From Prevotella scopos JCM 17725 (GTDB lineage Bacteria > Bacteroidota > Bacteroidia > Bacteroidales > Bacteroidaceae), in assembly GCF_018127785.1 (NCBI RefSeq), contig NZ_CP072389.1, positions 558,001 to 622,000 on the forward strand: 64,000 nucleotides of DNA. The letters run 5' to 3'. Positions within the stretch are counted from its first letter, which is position 1; every line of letters starts with the position of its first letter. Below, in pieces: positions 45,002-55,055 of this stretch. The notes beneath the pieces are model-generated. The model made no database searches, was not told where the DNA came from, and worked only from the letters and a program-made list of their open reading frames with translations. The translations under genes and the position numbers were made by a program.

Positions 45002-47201
45002 AACATTTATTGGTCTTGTGGGGTTTTGTGCCTTCACAGGACTTTTATGTCCTACTGAGAGTATGGCACAAAAGCAGTTTACACTTGAAGATTTGAACTT
45101 TGGTGGTAAGAACTTCTACAACATGCGCCCTGAGGCACGTTATCTTACGTGGTGGGGAGGGAATTTAGTTCGTCAAGATCTTAACAACTGTTCGTTGGTT
45201 GACCCAAAAACGGGTAAAGAGACGATACTCTTCACACTGGATGATATCAATAAATGGACGGGCTTATCAGCCTCAGATAAGGTTGTTCGTCATCTCTATG
45301 GTGCTGAGTTCCCATACGCTGACAGTCCTATTGTGATGATTCAGAATGGTAACGAGGACCTTTATGTTAACTTTAAGGAGCATAAATTAGAACAACGATT
45401 GAATCGCCCTGCAGGTCTTCAGGCTTATGATTGGAATAAAGTATCTGGTGCAACAGCTTTTGTAAAGGATTATCAATTATTCGTTACAGATGCTAAAGGA
45501 ATTCAAAAGCAGTTGACAACAGATGGTTCTAAGAATATTGTTTATGGTCAGAGCGTACACCGAGATGAGTTTGGTATTAATGGTGGACTTTATTGGAGTC
45601 CTAGGGGAAATCGTCTAGCTTTCTATCGTATGGACCAAAGCATGGTTGCTGATTATCCTCTGATTGATGTTCCTGAGTTGGATTGGGAGCCTAAAAAGGG
45701 TGAGTCACGTGTTGCCAAGGCTGATATCATAAAATATCCTATGACAGGTGAAACTTCTCATAAAGTAACCGTGGGTGTATATGATCTTGCAAGCGGTAAG
45801 ACCATGTATCTTCAGGCAGGTGACCCAACTGATCGTTATTTTACTAACATCGCATGGAGTCTTGATGAGAAGACTATCTACATGTTTGAACTTAACCGCG
45901 ATCAGAATGACTGTCGATTGGTTTCTTATGATGCTGCAACGGGAGCTAAACTGAAGGAGCTTTATCGTGAGACGGACGCAAAATATGTGGAGCCATGTCA
46001 TCCTATCCAGTTCTTACCATGGAACAGCAATGAGTTCATCATGCAGAGTCAGAAAGATGGTTATAATCATCTATATCTCTTTAACAAGGATGGACGACAG
46101 CTAAAGCAGATTACGAGTGGCAAATGGCTTGTGATGGATGTTCTCGGCTTCAATAATAAGCAGAAGAGTATTGTTTATGTCTCTAACGAGTGTAACCCTA
46201 TTCAGCGCAATGCATGGATTGTAAATGTAGCTTCAGGAAAGCGCACACTTCTTGATAATGGTCGTGGTTATCACTATCCAAAATTAAGTCAAGATGGCAA
46301 TGCTATTATGGATAGTTACAGTGAGCCATCTGTACCTCACAAATATGAAATTATTAGTTTAATTGGTAAGCCACAACGACATGATTACTTCACTTCTGCT
46401 AATCCTTGGGTAGGCTATACAGTTCCTGAATTTTCAAATGGTACGATAAAGGCTGCAGATGGTAAGACGGATCTTTATTGGCGCATGGTGAAGCCTGTCA
46501 ACTTTGATCCTAATAAGAAGTATCCAACGATTATCTATGTATATGGAGGTCCTCATGCTCATAATGTTGAGGCATCATGGAACTGGGGATCACGTGGCTG
46601 GGAGACTTATATGGCACAGAAAGGCTATCTACTATTCATCCTAGACAACCGTGGTAGTGATAATCGCGGTAAGGACTTTGAGCAGGCTACATTCCGTCAT
46701 CTTGGTCAAGAAGAAATGAAAGACCAGATGGAAGGTGTTAAATACTTAATGTCTCTTCCATACGTTGATCAGAATCGTATAGGTGTGCATGGATGGTCAT
46801 TTGGTGGTTTCATGACTACTTCATTGATTACTAATTATCCTGACGTTTTTAAAGTTGGCGTTGCTGGTGGTCCTGTTATTGACTGGAAATGGTATGAGGC
46901 TATGTATGGTGAGCGTTATATGGATACTCCACAAACTAATCCAGAAGGATATGCTCAGACATCACTTCTAACAAAAGCAAAGAACCTCAAGGGTAAACTT
47001 CAGATTATCACAGGATTAAACGACCCTGTTGTTGTTCCTCAAAATTCTTATTCGTTCTTGAAGGCTTGTATAGCAGCTGGTACACAACCTGACTTTTTCG
47101 TTTATCCTGGTGAGCCACATAACATGCGAGGACATCAGAGTGTACACTTACATGAACGTATTACACAGTACTTTGAGGATTATCTTAAGCCTATCAAATA
47201 G
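44991..47201 (+). CDS. Dipeptidyl peptidase IV (S9B), exported
   Basis: 736 aa from the ATG at 44991 (signal peptide KIKTFIGLVGFCAFTGLLC...SMAQ); upstream in-frame codons run inside the previous gene and are rejected. N-terminal beta-propeller about 50-480, C-terminal alpha/beta hydrolase. Catalytic triad: Ser in GWSFGG, Asp in TGLNDPVV, His in GEPHNMRGH. Removes Xaa-Pro dipeptides from peptides, periplasmic or cell surface; DPP IV is a known nutrition and virulence enzyme in oral Bacteroidota. Coupled by overlap to the methyltransferase gene. Confidence 0.95.
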   Translation: MKIKTFIGLVGFCAFTGLLCPTESMAQKQFTLEDLNFGGKNFYNMRPEARYLTWWGGNLVRQDLNNCSLVDPKTGKETILFTLDDINKWTGLSASDKVVRHLYGAEFPYADSPIVMIQNGNEDLYVNFKEHKLEQRLNRPAGLQAYDWNKVSGATAFVKDYQLFVTDAKGIQKQLTTDGSKNIVYGQSVHRDEFGINGGLYWSPRGNRLAFYRMDQSMVADYPLIDVPELDWEPKKGESRVAKADIIKYPMTGETSHKVTVGVYDLASGKTMYLQAGDPTDRYFTNIAWSLDEKTIYMFELNRDQNDCRLVSYDAATGAKLKELYRETDAKYVEPCHPIQFLPWNSNEFIMQSQKDGYNHLYLFNKDGRQLKQITSGKWLVMDVLGFNNKQKSIVYVSNECNPIQRNAWIVNVASGKRTLLDNGRGYHYPKLSQDGNAIMDSYSEPSVPHKYEIISLIGKPQRHDYFTSANPWVGYTVPEFSNGTIKAADGKTDLYWRMVKPVNFDPNKKYPTIIYVYGGPHAHNVEASWNWGSRGWETYMAQKGYLLFILDNRGSDNRGKDFEQATFRHLGQEEMKDQMEGVKYLMSLPYVDQNRIGVHGWSFGGFMTTSLITNYPDVFKVGVAGGPVIDWKWYEAMYGERYMDTPQTNPEGYAQTSLLTKAKNLKGKLQIITGLNDPVVVPQNSYSFLKACIAAGTQPDFFVYPGEPHNMRGHQSVHLHERITQYFEDYLKPIK

Positions 47202-47266
47202 CGTTTGTTTAATCATTTGAGCGTACGCTTTAACATTACTTTTTAATCGCATCTAACAATTAATAA

Positions 47267-47312
47267 ATACCCACGTACAGTAAGTCTGTACCCCCTCCTT
47301 TCATAGGAGGGG
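47267..47312 (+). other. Hairpins before purD
   Basis: GTACA / TGTAC (about 47274-47290) then CCCCTCC-TTTCATA-GGAGGGG (about 47292-47312) in the DPP IV-purD gap; no U-run. Possible attenuator or 3' end of the DPP IV mRNA. Confidence 0.45.
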
Positions 47313-47327
47313 CTTGGGCTAAGCTTT

Positions 47328-48596
47328 ATGAGAATATTACTTTTAGGCAGTGGCGGTCGTGAACACGCCTTAGCATGGAAAATTGCACAGAGCGCAAAGT
47401 GTTGTAAACTCTTCATCGCACCTGGTAATGCTGGTACAAGTGCAGTTGGCGAGAATGTTGCGATTGGAGTGAACGACTTTAGTAAACTGAAGGACTTCGT
47501 TGTTGAAGAGAAGGTTGAGATGGTTGTTGTGGGTCCAGAAGACCCGTTGGTGAATGGGATTTATGACAGCTTTAAGGAAGATAGCCGCACAGCTAACATC
47601 CCGGTCATTGGTCCTTCAAAAGCTGGTGCAGTTCTGGAAGGCTCAAAGGACTTTGCCAAAGTTTTCATGAAACGCCATAACATTCCGACAGCTGCATACG
47701 AGACATTTGATGGTACAACAATTGAGCAGGGACTGAAATTTCTTGAAACCCTCAAGGCTCCTTATGTCTTAAAAGCTGATGGCTTGGCAGCTGGCAAGGG
47801 TGTTCTCATTCTTCCTACGCTTGAAGAAGCTAAGAAAGAATTGCGTGAAATGCTTGGAGGAATGTTTGGTAATGCTTCCGCTAAAGTTGTTATCGAAGAA
47901 TTTCTGTCTGGTATAGAGTGTTCTGTATTTGTTCTTACAGATGGTACTCATTACAAGATATTACCAGAAGCAAAAGATTACAAGCGCATTGGTGAACATG
48001 ATACAGGTTTGAATACTGGTGGTATGGGTAGTGTTACTCCCGTTCCATTTGCGACAAAGGAGTGGATGGCAAAGGTAGAAGATCGTATTATCCGTCCAAC
48101 AATCAATGGGTTAAAGGCAGAGGGTATTGATTATAAAGGTTTCATCTTCTTTGGACTGATTAATGTTGCTGGTGAGCCAATGGTTATTGAGTACAACTGC
48201 CGTATGGGTGACCCAGAGACAGAGAGTGTCATGTTACGTTTAAAGAGTGATATAGTTGAACTTTTTGAAGGTGTTGCAGAAGGAAATCTCAATGAAAAAC
48301 AGATTGAGTTTGACTCACGTTCTGCAGTATGTGTGATGCTTGTCAGTGGCGGCTATCCAGAGGAATATGTAAAAGGTTATCCAATCACAGGACTTGGCAA
48401 GGTTGAAGATTCTGTTATCTTCCATAGTGGTACAGCTTTGAAAGATGGTCAGGTTGTTACTGCAGGCGGTCGAGTAATCGCTGTGTCTTCTTATGGTGAG
48501 AATAAAGAAGAAGCACTTAGAAAGAGTTTCGCAGAAGCTCAGAAGATTGAATTTAAGGATAAATACTTTAGAAGAGATATAGGTCAAGACTTATAG
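47328..48596 (+). CDS. purD: Phosphoribosylamine-glycine ligase
   Basis: 422 aa ATP-grasp enzyme making GAR from phosphoribosylamine, glycine, and ATP in purine synthesis. N-terminal [12 protein letters not shown] at residues 6-17, [10 protein letters not shown] in the ATP-grasp, [21 protein letters not shown] with metal-binding Glu/Asn, and the C-terminal VTAGGRV. Purines are a scattered theme here (purC at 27 kb). Confidence 0.97.
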   Translation: MRILLLGSGGREHALAWKIAQSAKCCKLFIAPGNAGTSAVGENVAIGVNDFSKLKDFVVEEKVEMVVVGPEDPLVNGIYDSFKEDSRTANIPVIGPSKAGAVLEGSKDFAKVFMKRHNIPTAAYETFDGTTIEQGLKFLETLKAPYVLKADGLAAGKGVLILPTLEEAKKELREMLGGMFGNASAKVVIEEFLSGIECSVFVLTDGTHYKILPEAKDYKRIGEHDTGLNTGGMGSVTPVPFATKEWMAKVEDRIIRPTINGLKAEGIDYKGFIFFGLINVAGEPMVIEYNCRMGDPETESVMLRLKSDIVELFEGVAEGNLNEKQIEFDSRSAVCVMLVSGGYPEEYVKGYPITGLGKVEDSVIFHSGTALKDGQVVTAGGRVIAVSSYGENKEEALRKSFAEAQKIEFKDKYFRRDIGQDL

Positions 48597-48674
48597 ATCG
48601 TGGCTCTTTAAAGTAAAGGAAATAGCTATTTTGTTCTGAAGAACCAATATGGCGATTTCCATATATCATTTATT

Positions 48675-49619
48675 ATGCAACAAAAACGCATTCAAAATCG
48701 AATAGCAGAAAGCCGCTGGACACAAGCATACGTTGTCTCAGCGGCTGCTCTTGTATGGATTGCTGCAGGTTTTTATAATCATGCAGTGATAGTTCCGGGC
48801 ATTTGCCTCTTGTTGTCAGGCTATCTTATGATGGAGTTGAATAATGCCAATGCACTTATTCGCATCTACAGTAGAATGGTTTCATGTTCATACTTGGTCT
48901 TTGCGACCATGGCTGTCTTCATGTTCCCCTCTATCCAAGCGGCTATTATCATGTTAGGCTTTGTCGGCTTTTATACCTTTGCTTTCCGATGCTATCAAGA
49001 CACACATGCGCCAGGTTGGATTTTCTACGCCTTCTTTTGTATAGGAATGTCGAGTATTGTTTGGGTGCAAACACTCTACTTCCTACCTATTCTATGGATT
49101 GTTATGCGCACCAATATTCTTGCGATGAGTCCTCGCAATTTCGTTGCATCATTGCTTGGCATAATACTTCCTTATTGGTTTTATGCAGGATATCTTGCTG
49201 TTAAAGGAGACATAACAATACTCTTAAATCATTTTACAAAGATTGCGGTATTTGCTGAACCATTCAATTTTAAGTTATTGAATAGTTATCAAATCATAAC
49301 ATTATCATACGTGTTGACATGTGCTGTGATAGGTATATTCCATTTTATTAATCAGAAGCGTAATGACAACATACGCACACGATTGTTTTACCAAGTTTTC
49401 ATATCTATTGATCTTGCAACAATCGTTTTTCTGATTCTCCAACCTCAGCACTATGATGCATTGCTGAGTATTATGATGGTTACAACAGCACCACTCATAG
49501 CACATTTCTTTGCACTGACACGTTCACGGATAACCAACTGGATATTCCTCATCCTTTCTTATTCTGCTCTTATCATTACTTTACTCAATTTATGGATTTT
49601 CTTACACAATTACTCGTAG
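48675..49619 (+). CDS. Polytopic membrane protein of unknown function
   Basis: 314 aa with about ten hydrophobic segments (for example 19-54, 67-85, 90-107, 115-150, 162-183, 207-226, 235-254, 262-282, 290-311). No charged catalytic pattern or named family recognised. Its 3' end overlaps the YqaA gene by 28 bases, so the two are translated from one mRNA. Confidence 0.8.
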   Translation: MQQKRIQNRIAESRWTQAYVVSAAALVWIAAGFYNHAVIVPGICLLLSGYLMMELNNANALIRIYSRMVSCSYLVFATMAVFMFPSIQAAIIMLGFVGFYTFAFRCYQDTHAPGWIFYAFFCIGMSSIVWVQTLYFLPILWIVMRTNILAMSPRNFVASLLGIILPYWFYAGYLAVKGDITILLNHFTKIAVFAEPFNFKLLNSYQIITLSYVLTCAVIGIFHFINQKRNDNIRTRLFYQVFISIDLATIVFLILQPQHYDALLSIMMVTTAPLIAHFFALTRSRITNWIFLILSYSALIITLLNLWIFLHNYS

Positions 49620-50044
49620 ATTATGGATATTGGGGAATGTTTCTATCAGCATTCCTAGCAGGAAGTTTCTTACCTTTTAGTAGCGAGGCTGTAATGCTTG
49701 CGTTGCTTGCTGCTGGAGTAGATCCAGTCTTATTACTTATTTATGGAAGTATTGGTAACGTCCTAGGTGGAATGTTTAATTATGGCCTTGGTAGATTAGG
49801 CAAGCTTGAATGGCTTGAGCGTTACTTCCATGTGAAGCAAGCATCCTTAGATAGAGCTTATCGTTTTATGGGTGGACGCGGTGCTTGGATGGGATTCTTT
49901 GCTTTTCTTCCAATTTTGGGTAGTGCGATAACTATTGTGCTCGGTCTCACACGTGCTAACATTGCCCTGTCAGTATTGAGTATTACAACTGGTAAAGTGC
50001 TGCGTTATGCAGTACTTATTTGGGGAGCAAACTTCCTTTTTTAG
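49592..50044 (+). CDS. YqaA-family membrane protein (DedA-like)
   Basis: 150 aa. Short relative of DedA/SNARE-associated proteins, with FLAGSFLPFSSEAVMLALLAAG near residue 20-41 (the conserved Pro-Glu segment), GNVLGGMFNYGLGR and GGRGAWMGFFAFLPILGS. DedA proteins are linked to lipid-carrier flipping and envelope homeostasis; YqaA's role is not defined. The start overlaps the preceding gene by 28 bp. Confidence 0.9.
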   Translation: MDFLTQLLVDYGYWGMFLSAFLAGSFLPFSSEAVMLALLAAGVDPVLLLIYGSIGNVLGGMFNYGLGRLGKLEWLERYFHVKQASLDRAYRFMGGRGAWMGFFAFLPILGSAITIVLGLTRANIALSVLSITTGKVLRYAVLIWGANFLF

Positions 50045-50163
50045 GTTGCCTGGTATTAGAAAGATAAAAGTATATCTTGTATTTAGAACTACAGAGTCAT
50101 CGAACGCAATGAGCAAAGAACAATCTTACACAGACGTAAACCATCTTTTGTTGTATTGCTGAT

Positions 50164-50251
50164 ATTCTTTAATTTTGGTGCGGAGGCTTAGCACTAGTTG
50201 TGCGGAGGCTCAACACAAGTGGTGCGGAGGGTATGCACCACATGTGTGGAG
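50164..50251 (+). repeat. Family I array without MITE ends (copy E)
   Basis: Units at 50164-50185 (left half decayed), 50186-50207, 50208-50229 and 50230-50251. Dyads GCACTAGTTGTGC, CACAAGTGGTG, GCACCACATGTG; linkers CGGAGGCT(T/C)A. About 80 bp to the left of family III copy 2. Confidence 0.8.
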
Positions 50252-50329
50252 AGCTAAACTAATCATGATACATTGATGACTTAGGATATATTGTGGGTAA
50301 ACCATTGTAAAACAAAGGATAACTACTAA

Positions 50330-50815
50330 AGCTGCTTACTAGCCAGAATAGTGGTAAACAATACTCGTTAGATATATTTTTTAAAATTATCAGTTACTTG
50401 CATGCTATGGCACTATCGGTCTCTGCACTATAGGCTCCTCCATGATGTGTCGTTTAACTCTGTGTCTTCTATTCTCTGGATGCCAAATGATGTTTTGAGA
50501 CTTGCGTTCATCACTTCATGTTTTGGAAAAGAAGAAGTCTATAACTATTAGCCGATTCTGTTTTACCAGATAACTCATAAATTTAAGTTCCTGTCACTCC
50601 TGTCATTTATTACAAGTGTTTAACTTATTATATTTCAGAAAGATGTGTGAAATGTTAAAAATGACAGCAACTTAAAATAAAACTAATCTTGTTTTTATGC
50701 GATATTTTTTTTCTTATTTTTGAATACTTGTTATTCCAAAATAAGAAAGTACTTTTTATCATTAACCTTTTGTATGCTTATTTCTCCACTTTTTTTCCTA
50801 CTAAGCCCATCAAAC
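50330..50815 (+). repeat. Family III degenerate repeat (copy 2)
   Basis: Aligns by eye with 11168-11690. The inverted arms TTTAAGTTCCTGTCA (50582-50596) and TGACAGCAACTTAAA (50662-50676) pair at 14 of 15 positions although their outer bases differ from copy 1, so both arms changed together. No coding potential. Confidence 0.75.
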
Positions 50816-51002
50816 CTAGTACGAAGATAAGGTAAAGATTATGCTAAAGTAGAAAGCATGATGATTTTATTATACCTTATTTATGTACCAATCGAGATCA
50901 TTTTATCCAAACGATACCCCTTAGAACCTTATTTCTTTATCAAACGTTACTAAAAGCGAAAAACTTTCTTCCTAAGATGTGGTTATATTCAGATTTTATT
51001 TT

Positions 51003-51010
51003 TATCTTTG
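51003..51010 (+). promoter_or_regulatory. -7 element for fhs
   Basis: TATCTTTG, 29 bases before the ATG at 51040; no clear -33. Confidence 0.6.
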
Positions 51011-51039
51011 CGATTATTACTTTAAAAAAGAAAATAACT

Positions 51040-52707
51040 ATGAAATCTGACATCGAAATTGCACGCTCATGTAAAATGAAGCCTATTGAGGAAGTAGCAG
51101 CAACGGTAGGAATTCCAGCTGATGCTTTAGAGAACTATGGTAAGTATATGGCGAAAGTTCCTCTTTCATTAATTAATGAAGAGAAGGTTGCCAACAATCG
51201 TCTTGTTCTTGTTAGTTCAATCTCCCCTACCCGAGCTGGTATCGGAAAGACGACTGTTAGTATTGGTTTATCAATGGCCTTAAATCGTATAGGTAAGCGT
51301 TCTGTCCTTGCCTTACGCGAACCTAGTCTAGGTCCTTGTTTCGGTATGAAAGGTGGAGCTGCAGGTGGTGGCTATGCTCAGGTTGTACCAATGGAGAAGA
51401 TTAACCTTCATTTTACTGGTGACTTCCATGCCATTACGAGTGCACATGACATGATTGCAGCCTTGCTTGACAACTATATTTATCAGCACCGTAGTGAAGG
51501 TTTTGCATTAAAACAGGTTCTCTGGAAACGCGTCTTAGACGTGAATGATCGTAGCCTACGCAACATTGTTACAGGCTTAGGAGCTACAACAGATGGTTTG
51601 CCAACACAATCTGGCTTCGATATCACACCTGCTAGTGAGATTATGGCAGCACTATGTCTTGCTGATAGTGAAGAAGACCTTCGTCGTCGTATTGAGAATA
51701 TGGTTTTAGGTATTACCTTTGATGATAAACCATTTAGAGTACGTGACCTTGGTGTTGCAGGAGCAATAACAGTTCTCTTATTGGATGCTATTAAACCAAA
51801 CCTTGTTCAGACACTTGAAGGTACACCAGCCTTTGTTCATGGTGGTCCATTTGCTAACATAGCCCATGGCTGTAACAGTTTGGTTGCTACGAAGATGGCA
51901 ATGTCGCTAAGTGATTATGCTATTACTGAAGCTGGTTTCGGTGCAGATCTCGGTGCAGAGAAGTTTATGGACATCAAGTGTCGTAAAGCAAATATACATC
52001 CTCGTGCCACTGTCCTTGTTTCTACTCTACGTGGTCTGAAGATGCATGGTGGACTTGTTGATGGTGCTTCACACGAACAGGAGCGTCAGGCACTTATTGA
52101 TGGCTTTGCTAATCTTGATCGTCATGTTGAGAACATGCAGCGTTTTGGGCAGCCTGTGATTGTAACACTTAACAGATATGGCGACGATACAGAGGAAGAA
52201 ATAGTTCTTCTCGCTGAACATTGTAAGACGTTGGGTGTTGGTTTTGCAGAAAACAACGTATTCTTGAAAGGCGGTGAAGGTGCTGAAGACTTAGCTCGTC
52301 TTGTTGTTGAAACGATTGATAAACATGGAGCAAAAGAAATCAACATGGTTTATTCAGATGATGATAGCATCGAAGATAAGGTAAACAAGATTGCCAAGAA
52401 TATTTATGGCGCACACTCTGTGATCCTTCAGAAGTCAGCAAAGAATAAGCTTGCACGTATTAAAGCGTGGGGAATGGATCGTTTCCCTGTATGCATTGCT
52501 AAAACACAATTCTCATTCAGTGAAGATCCAAAACAAGTTGGCGTTGCTAAAAACTTTGATATTACCATACGCGACTTTGTTATCAATGGAGGTTCAGAGA
52601 TGATTGTTGCTATTGTTGGCGAAATTATGCGTATGCCTGGTTTACCAAAGGTACCACAAGCTGAAAAAATTGATATCGTAAATGGTCAGATTGAAGGTTT
52701 GGCTTAA
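51040..52707 (+). CDS. fhs: Formate-tetrahydrofolate ligase
   Basis: 555 aa from the ATG at 51040; the ATG at 50977 lies before the promoter. ATP-dependent formation of 10-formyl-THF from formate, reversible. P-loop-like [14 protein letters not shown] near residue 66, [15 protein letters not shown], and [13 protein letters not shown]. Together with FtcD (methenyl-THF from histidine) it could recover formate and ATP from one-carbon units, as in histidine-fermenting anaerobes; that coupling is inference. Confidence 0.96.
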   Translation: MKSDIEIARSCKMKPIEEVAATVGIPADALENYGKYMAKVPLSLINEEKVANNRLVLVSSISPTRAGIGKTTVSIGLSMALNRIGKRSVLALREPSLGPCFGMKGGAAGGGYAQVVPMEKINLHFTGDFHAITSAHDMIAALLDNYIYQHRSEGFALKQVLWKRVLDVNDRSLRNIVTGLGATTDGLPTQSGFDITPASEIMAALCLADSEEDLRRRIENMVLGITFDDKPFRVRDLGVAGAITVLLLDAIKPNLVQTLEGTPAFVHGGPFANIAHGCNSLVATKMAMSLSDYAITEAGFGADLGAEKFMDIKCRKANIHPRATVLVSTLRGLKMHGGLVDGASHEQERQALIDGFANLDRHVENMQRFGQPVIVTLNRYGDDTEEEIVLLAEHCKTLGVGFAENNVFLKGGEGAEDLARLVVETIDKHGAKEINMVYSDDDSIEDKVNKIAKNIYGAHSVILQKSAKNKLARIKAWGMDRFPVCIAKTQFSFSEDPKQVGVAKNFDITIRDFVINGGSEMIVAIVGEIMRMPGLPKVPQAEKIDIVNGQIEGLA

Positions 52708-52735
52708 TAACAATCAATGTTTTGATTAAATCTAC

Positions 52736-52778
52736 ACTTGTCTGGTTTTTCTGGAGTTACTAGAGAAACTAGACAAGT
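52736..52778 (+). terminator. Hairpin after fhs
   Basis: ACTTGTCTgGTTTTTCT / AGAGAAACTAGACAAGT, a 16-17 bp imperfect stem, but no U-run follows. Confidence 0.55.
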
Positions 52779-52839
52779 AAAACTTAAAACCAATGTTATT
52801 CTGATAGAATAAAACAATGGGGCTGTTAACTAAAATTAT

Positions 52840-53274
52840 ATGAAAAAAAAGACACTACTACTAATCATCTTTTCTGTCGTCCTTATTGGTGCAATTGCCT
52901 GGTGTGCCAACACTCCCTATCGTGAGGTAAATTTAAATGAGAACATACAAAGGATTAAGAATTCAAACACTTGTTTTTCTGTCCATGAGTTATATAAAGA
53001 AAAACCGTGGGACACAATGATTGTTGTAAAGCCTTATGATAGTCGTACAGCGTCTGATGAAAAAATAGATATGGGCTATGCTGGAGACAGGGAGGCTGTC
53101 CGTGATAATATTTTGTATGATAGTATCTGTACGCTTCTATTCCTTAAGAATAATAAACTAGTTGCGTTCACAAGCATATATCGTAATATAATTGACTTCA
53201 GTAATTTAAACAAACTATCCTATAAAAGTACAGAAAAAATATGTATCGTCAATAAGATAGCTGTTGATTGCTGA
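52840..53274 (+). CDS. Hypothetical exported protein
   Basis: 144 aa. N-terminal basic residues and a hydrophobic segment (TLLLIIFSVVLIGAIAWCA, about 5-23) form a signal peptide or anchor. The remainder is soluble with no domain I recognise (KPWDTMIVVKPYD, CTLLFLKNNKLVAFTSI look like a small alpha/beta domain). No obvious promoter; ends 18 bases before the convergent GH25 stop. Confidence 0.65.
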   Translation: MKKKTLLLIIFSVVLIGAIAWCANTPYREVNLNENIQRIKNSNTCFSVHELYKEKPWDTMIVVKPYDSRTASDEKIDMGYAGDREAVRDNILYDSICTLLFLKNNKLVAFTSIYRNIIDFSNLNKLSYKSTEKICIVNKIAVDC

Positions 53275-53292
53275 TATGTTTGATATAGCCTA

Positions 53293-54084
53293 TCATCTCG
53301 GGAACCTGAAGTCATCAACGGAAACACCTTTGCGTAATTGATTTACATCAACGTAAGTCCATATTCCGCGAACTCTTCCACGTTTACTTGATTGCCATAT
53401 ATCATATTTTGTATCAACTAGTTGTGGAGGTATGTTATAGTTTGCAATGAATAGATGATATCGATTAAACTCTGGATAAAGGTTCAGGTGATAATAAGCT
53501 TCATTAGTATAAATCATTGGAGAATGGCCCGTTCGTTCCTTAATAAGACGAATAAACTCGGCTAAATTCTTCTGAATAATTTCACGCGTCCAATTACGCG
53601 TACCATCTTTCTCAACATCGACTAGCAATAATAAATCCTGCTGATCAAGATCAATGTTAGCAAGGAAATTCTCCACTTGTCGTTCCATTGATGTTCTATA
53701 GGTCAAGAAATGATAAGAACCTGCTAATAAGCCTCTTTTCTTTGCCTCTTTTAAGTTTCGCTTATAGTATGGGTCAACAATAGAGCTACCCTCGGTCGCC
53801 TTAATATAAACAAAGCTAAGTTGTGAATTCTCCTCCATCAATTCATCCCAATGAATCCTACCTTGGTGCCGGGATATGTCAATTCCATCAAAGTCTTTAG
53901 TGTAAGGTCCCTTAGTCATATCTCGAAAAGGCCATTGATCACTATCCCCAGCACGACGTTTATGCCATGGCTTAAGATCAATGATAAGAACTACAATCAG
54001 TACTGCCAATGCTGCACCGACCCACCACCAAAAGTTGCTTTTATTACGCATTCTCTTCTTGCGCCTACGTCTATGCTTTATCAT
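53293..54084 (-). CDS. GH25 lysozyme (muramidase), membrane-anchored
   Basis: 263 aa. Very basic start (KHRRRRKKRMRNK) then one membrane segment (FWWWVGAALAVLIVVLIIDL, about 18-37), so likely an inner-membrane anchor with a periplasmic enzyme. GH25 motifs FDGIDISRHQG near 64, FVYIKATEGSSI, GSYHFLTYR, LLLVDVEKDG with the catalytic Asp-Glu, and DIWQSS. Paralogue of the 41611 gene, with a different anchor. -7 TACCTTTG (minus) at 54179-54186. Confidence 0.93.
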   Translation of the reverse strand: MIKHRRRRKKRMRNKSNFWWWVGAALAVLIVVLIIDLKPWHKRRAGDSDQWPFRDMTKGPYTKDFDGIDISRHQGRIHWDELMEENSQLSFVYIKATEGSSIVDPYYKRNLKEAKKRGLLAGSYHFLTYRTSMERQVENFLANIDLDQQDLLLLVDVEKDGTRNWTREIIQKNLAEFIRLIKERTGHSPMIYTNEAYYHLNLYPEFNRYHLFIANYNIPPQLVDTKYDIWQSSKRGRVRGIWTYVDVNQLRKGVSVDDFRFPR

Positions 54085-54178
54085 CCTTTCCTTAATGTGA
54101 GTGAACGTGAATGTTTTTAAAGAAAAATATTACGTAATATGACTAAAACAAGAGTTTTTTATTGATACAAAACTTTCA

Positions 54179-54186
54179 CAAAGGTA
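54179..54186 (-). promoter_or_regulatory. -7 element of the second GH25 gene
   Basis: TACCTTTG on the minus strand, about 95 bases before the start. Confidence 0.6.
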
Positions 54187-54318
54187 TATATTCTTTTTTA
54201 ATTCCACAAATGGTACACCCCGCAAAAACATTGGGGTTCCATAAAGTTTGAACTACAAAAGTCTAACATTTTTCACACTAAGATTCATTCTTAACTTTAT
54301 GATTTAAATATTAAAGTA

Positions 54319-54349
54319 TTGTATATCAGGAATATTTTTTGTAACTTTG
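54319..54349 (+). promoter_or_regulatory. Promoter of the transglycosylase-like gene
   Basis: TTG (54319-54321), 20-bp spacer, TAACTTTG (54342-54349). Confidence 0.7.
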
Positions 54350-54355
54350 CAACGT

Positions 54356-54457
54356 TAACATGAAACTGAGGCGTGGTGGTAACTCATTCTCACATAGGAA
54401 CACGCCGTAGAGGGTAGCTCTATTGACTTACTCTTCCAAGGTTTCGGAAAATTATTA
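54356..54457 (+). promoter_or_regulatory. Structured 5' leader of the transglycosylase-like gene
   Basis: About 100-base leader. GGCGTG / CACGCC (54370-54375 with 54401-54406) can be extended inward by GTG / CAC, and a second small stem AGAG-GGTAG-CTCT follows. Gives a richer fold than neighbouring leaders; resembles no riboswitch I know. Confidence 0.5.
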
Positions 54458-54880
54458 ATGATGAGAATTTTAAAAGTAGTAAGTATTTGTTTCTTAATGA
54501 TTTTCGCTTCACATGTTGAAGTGTCAGCCAAAAAAAATGGTTTTGATTGGGAACCAGTAATGAGAGCAATCATTCAAATTGAAAGCAAGGGCAATCCTGC
54601 AGCCGTGAATGGTCCTTATGTTGGAGTTCTGCAGATTTCTCCAGTTTTAGTAAAAGAGTGTAATAACATTCTAAGAAGTACAGGTAGCACCAAGCGTTAT
54701 TCACTTTCTGATCGCTTTAATGCAACAAAGTCAAAAGAGATGTTTGTAATCATCCAAGGTTTCTACAACCCTTTGAACAGTATAGAGAAGGCTATCCGTT
54801 TATGGAGCGGTGGTATTCGATATAACGTAGCAAAGACACAAGCATATTTAAGTAAAGTACTGCGTCACATGAGTAATTAA
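54458..54880 (+). CDS. Small exported lysozyme-fold (transglycosylase-like) protein
   Basis: 140 aa. Signal peptide (RILKVVSICFLMIFASHVEVSA). The motif AIIQIESKGNPAAVNG then GVLQISP matches the ES-GNP...GxMQI motif of SLT-type transglycosylases, with Glu as the candidate catalytic acid. The C-terminal half WSGGIRYNVAKTQAYLSKV corresponds to the last helices of the fold. Much shorter than full lytic transglycosylases. Start is the first or second of two adjacent ATGs. Confidence 0.78.
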   Translation: MMRILKVVSICFLMIFASHVEVSAKKNGFDWEPVMRAIIQIESKGNPAAVNGPYVGVLQISPVLVKECNNILRSTGSTKRYSLSDRFNATKSKEMFVIIQGFYNPLNSIEKAIRLWSGGIRYNVAKTQAYLSKVLRHMSN

Positions 54881-54911
54881 AAGCTACAATCATTTAAGAA
54901 TCCTCTTATTT

Positions 54912-54965
54912 AAAAGTCCGGCTATCCTCTTCTTTTGGAATAGATAACCGGACTTTTCCTTTTTA
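54912..54965 (+). terminator. Terminator of the transglycosylase-like gene
   Basis: AAAAGTCCGG / CCGGACTTTT with inner TATC / GATA pairs, then CCTTTTTAA. Confidence 0.88.
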
Positions 54966-54982
54966 ATCTCGGTCTTTTTTCT

Positions 54983-54990
54983 TATTTTTG
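54983..54990 (+). promoter_or_regulatory. -7 element of the first SGNH hydrolase gene
   Basis: TATTTTTG, 65 bases before the start. Confidence 0.55.
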
Positions 54991-55055
54991 CAGTTCGAAT
55001 CAATCAGATATATACTTTCATTCCTGATAATTTCCGTCTTTTATAAAGTATCTAT

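Noticed and set aside
50977..51039. Longer N-terminus for Fhs
   Set aside because: The upstream ATG precedes the -7 element at 51003-51010, so it would not be transcribed.
53293..54084. GH25 gene as part of a prophage lysis module
   Set aside because: No holin, spanin, integrase or structural phage genes are near, and the N-terminal anchor suits a cellular enzyme.
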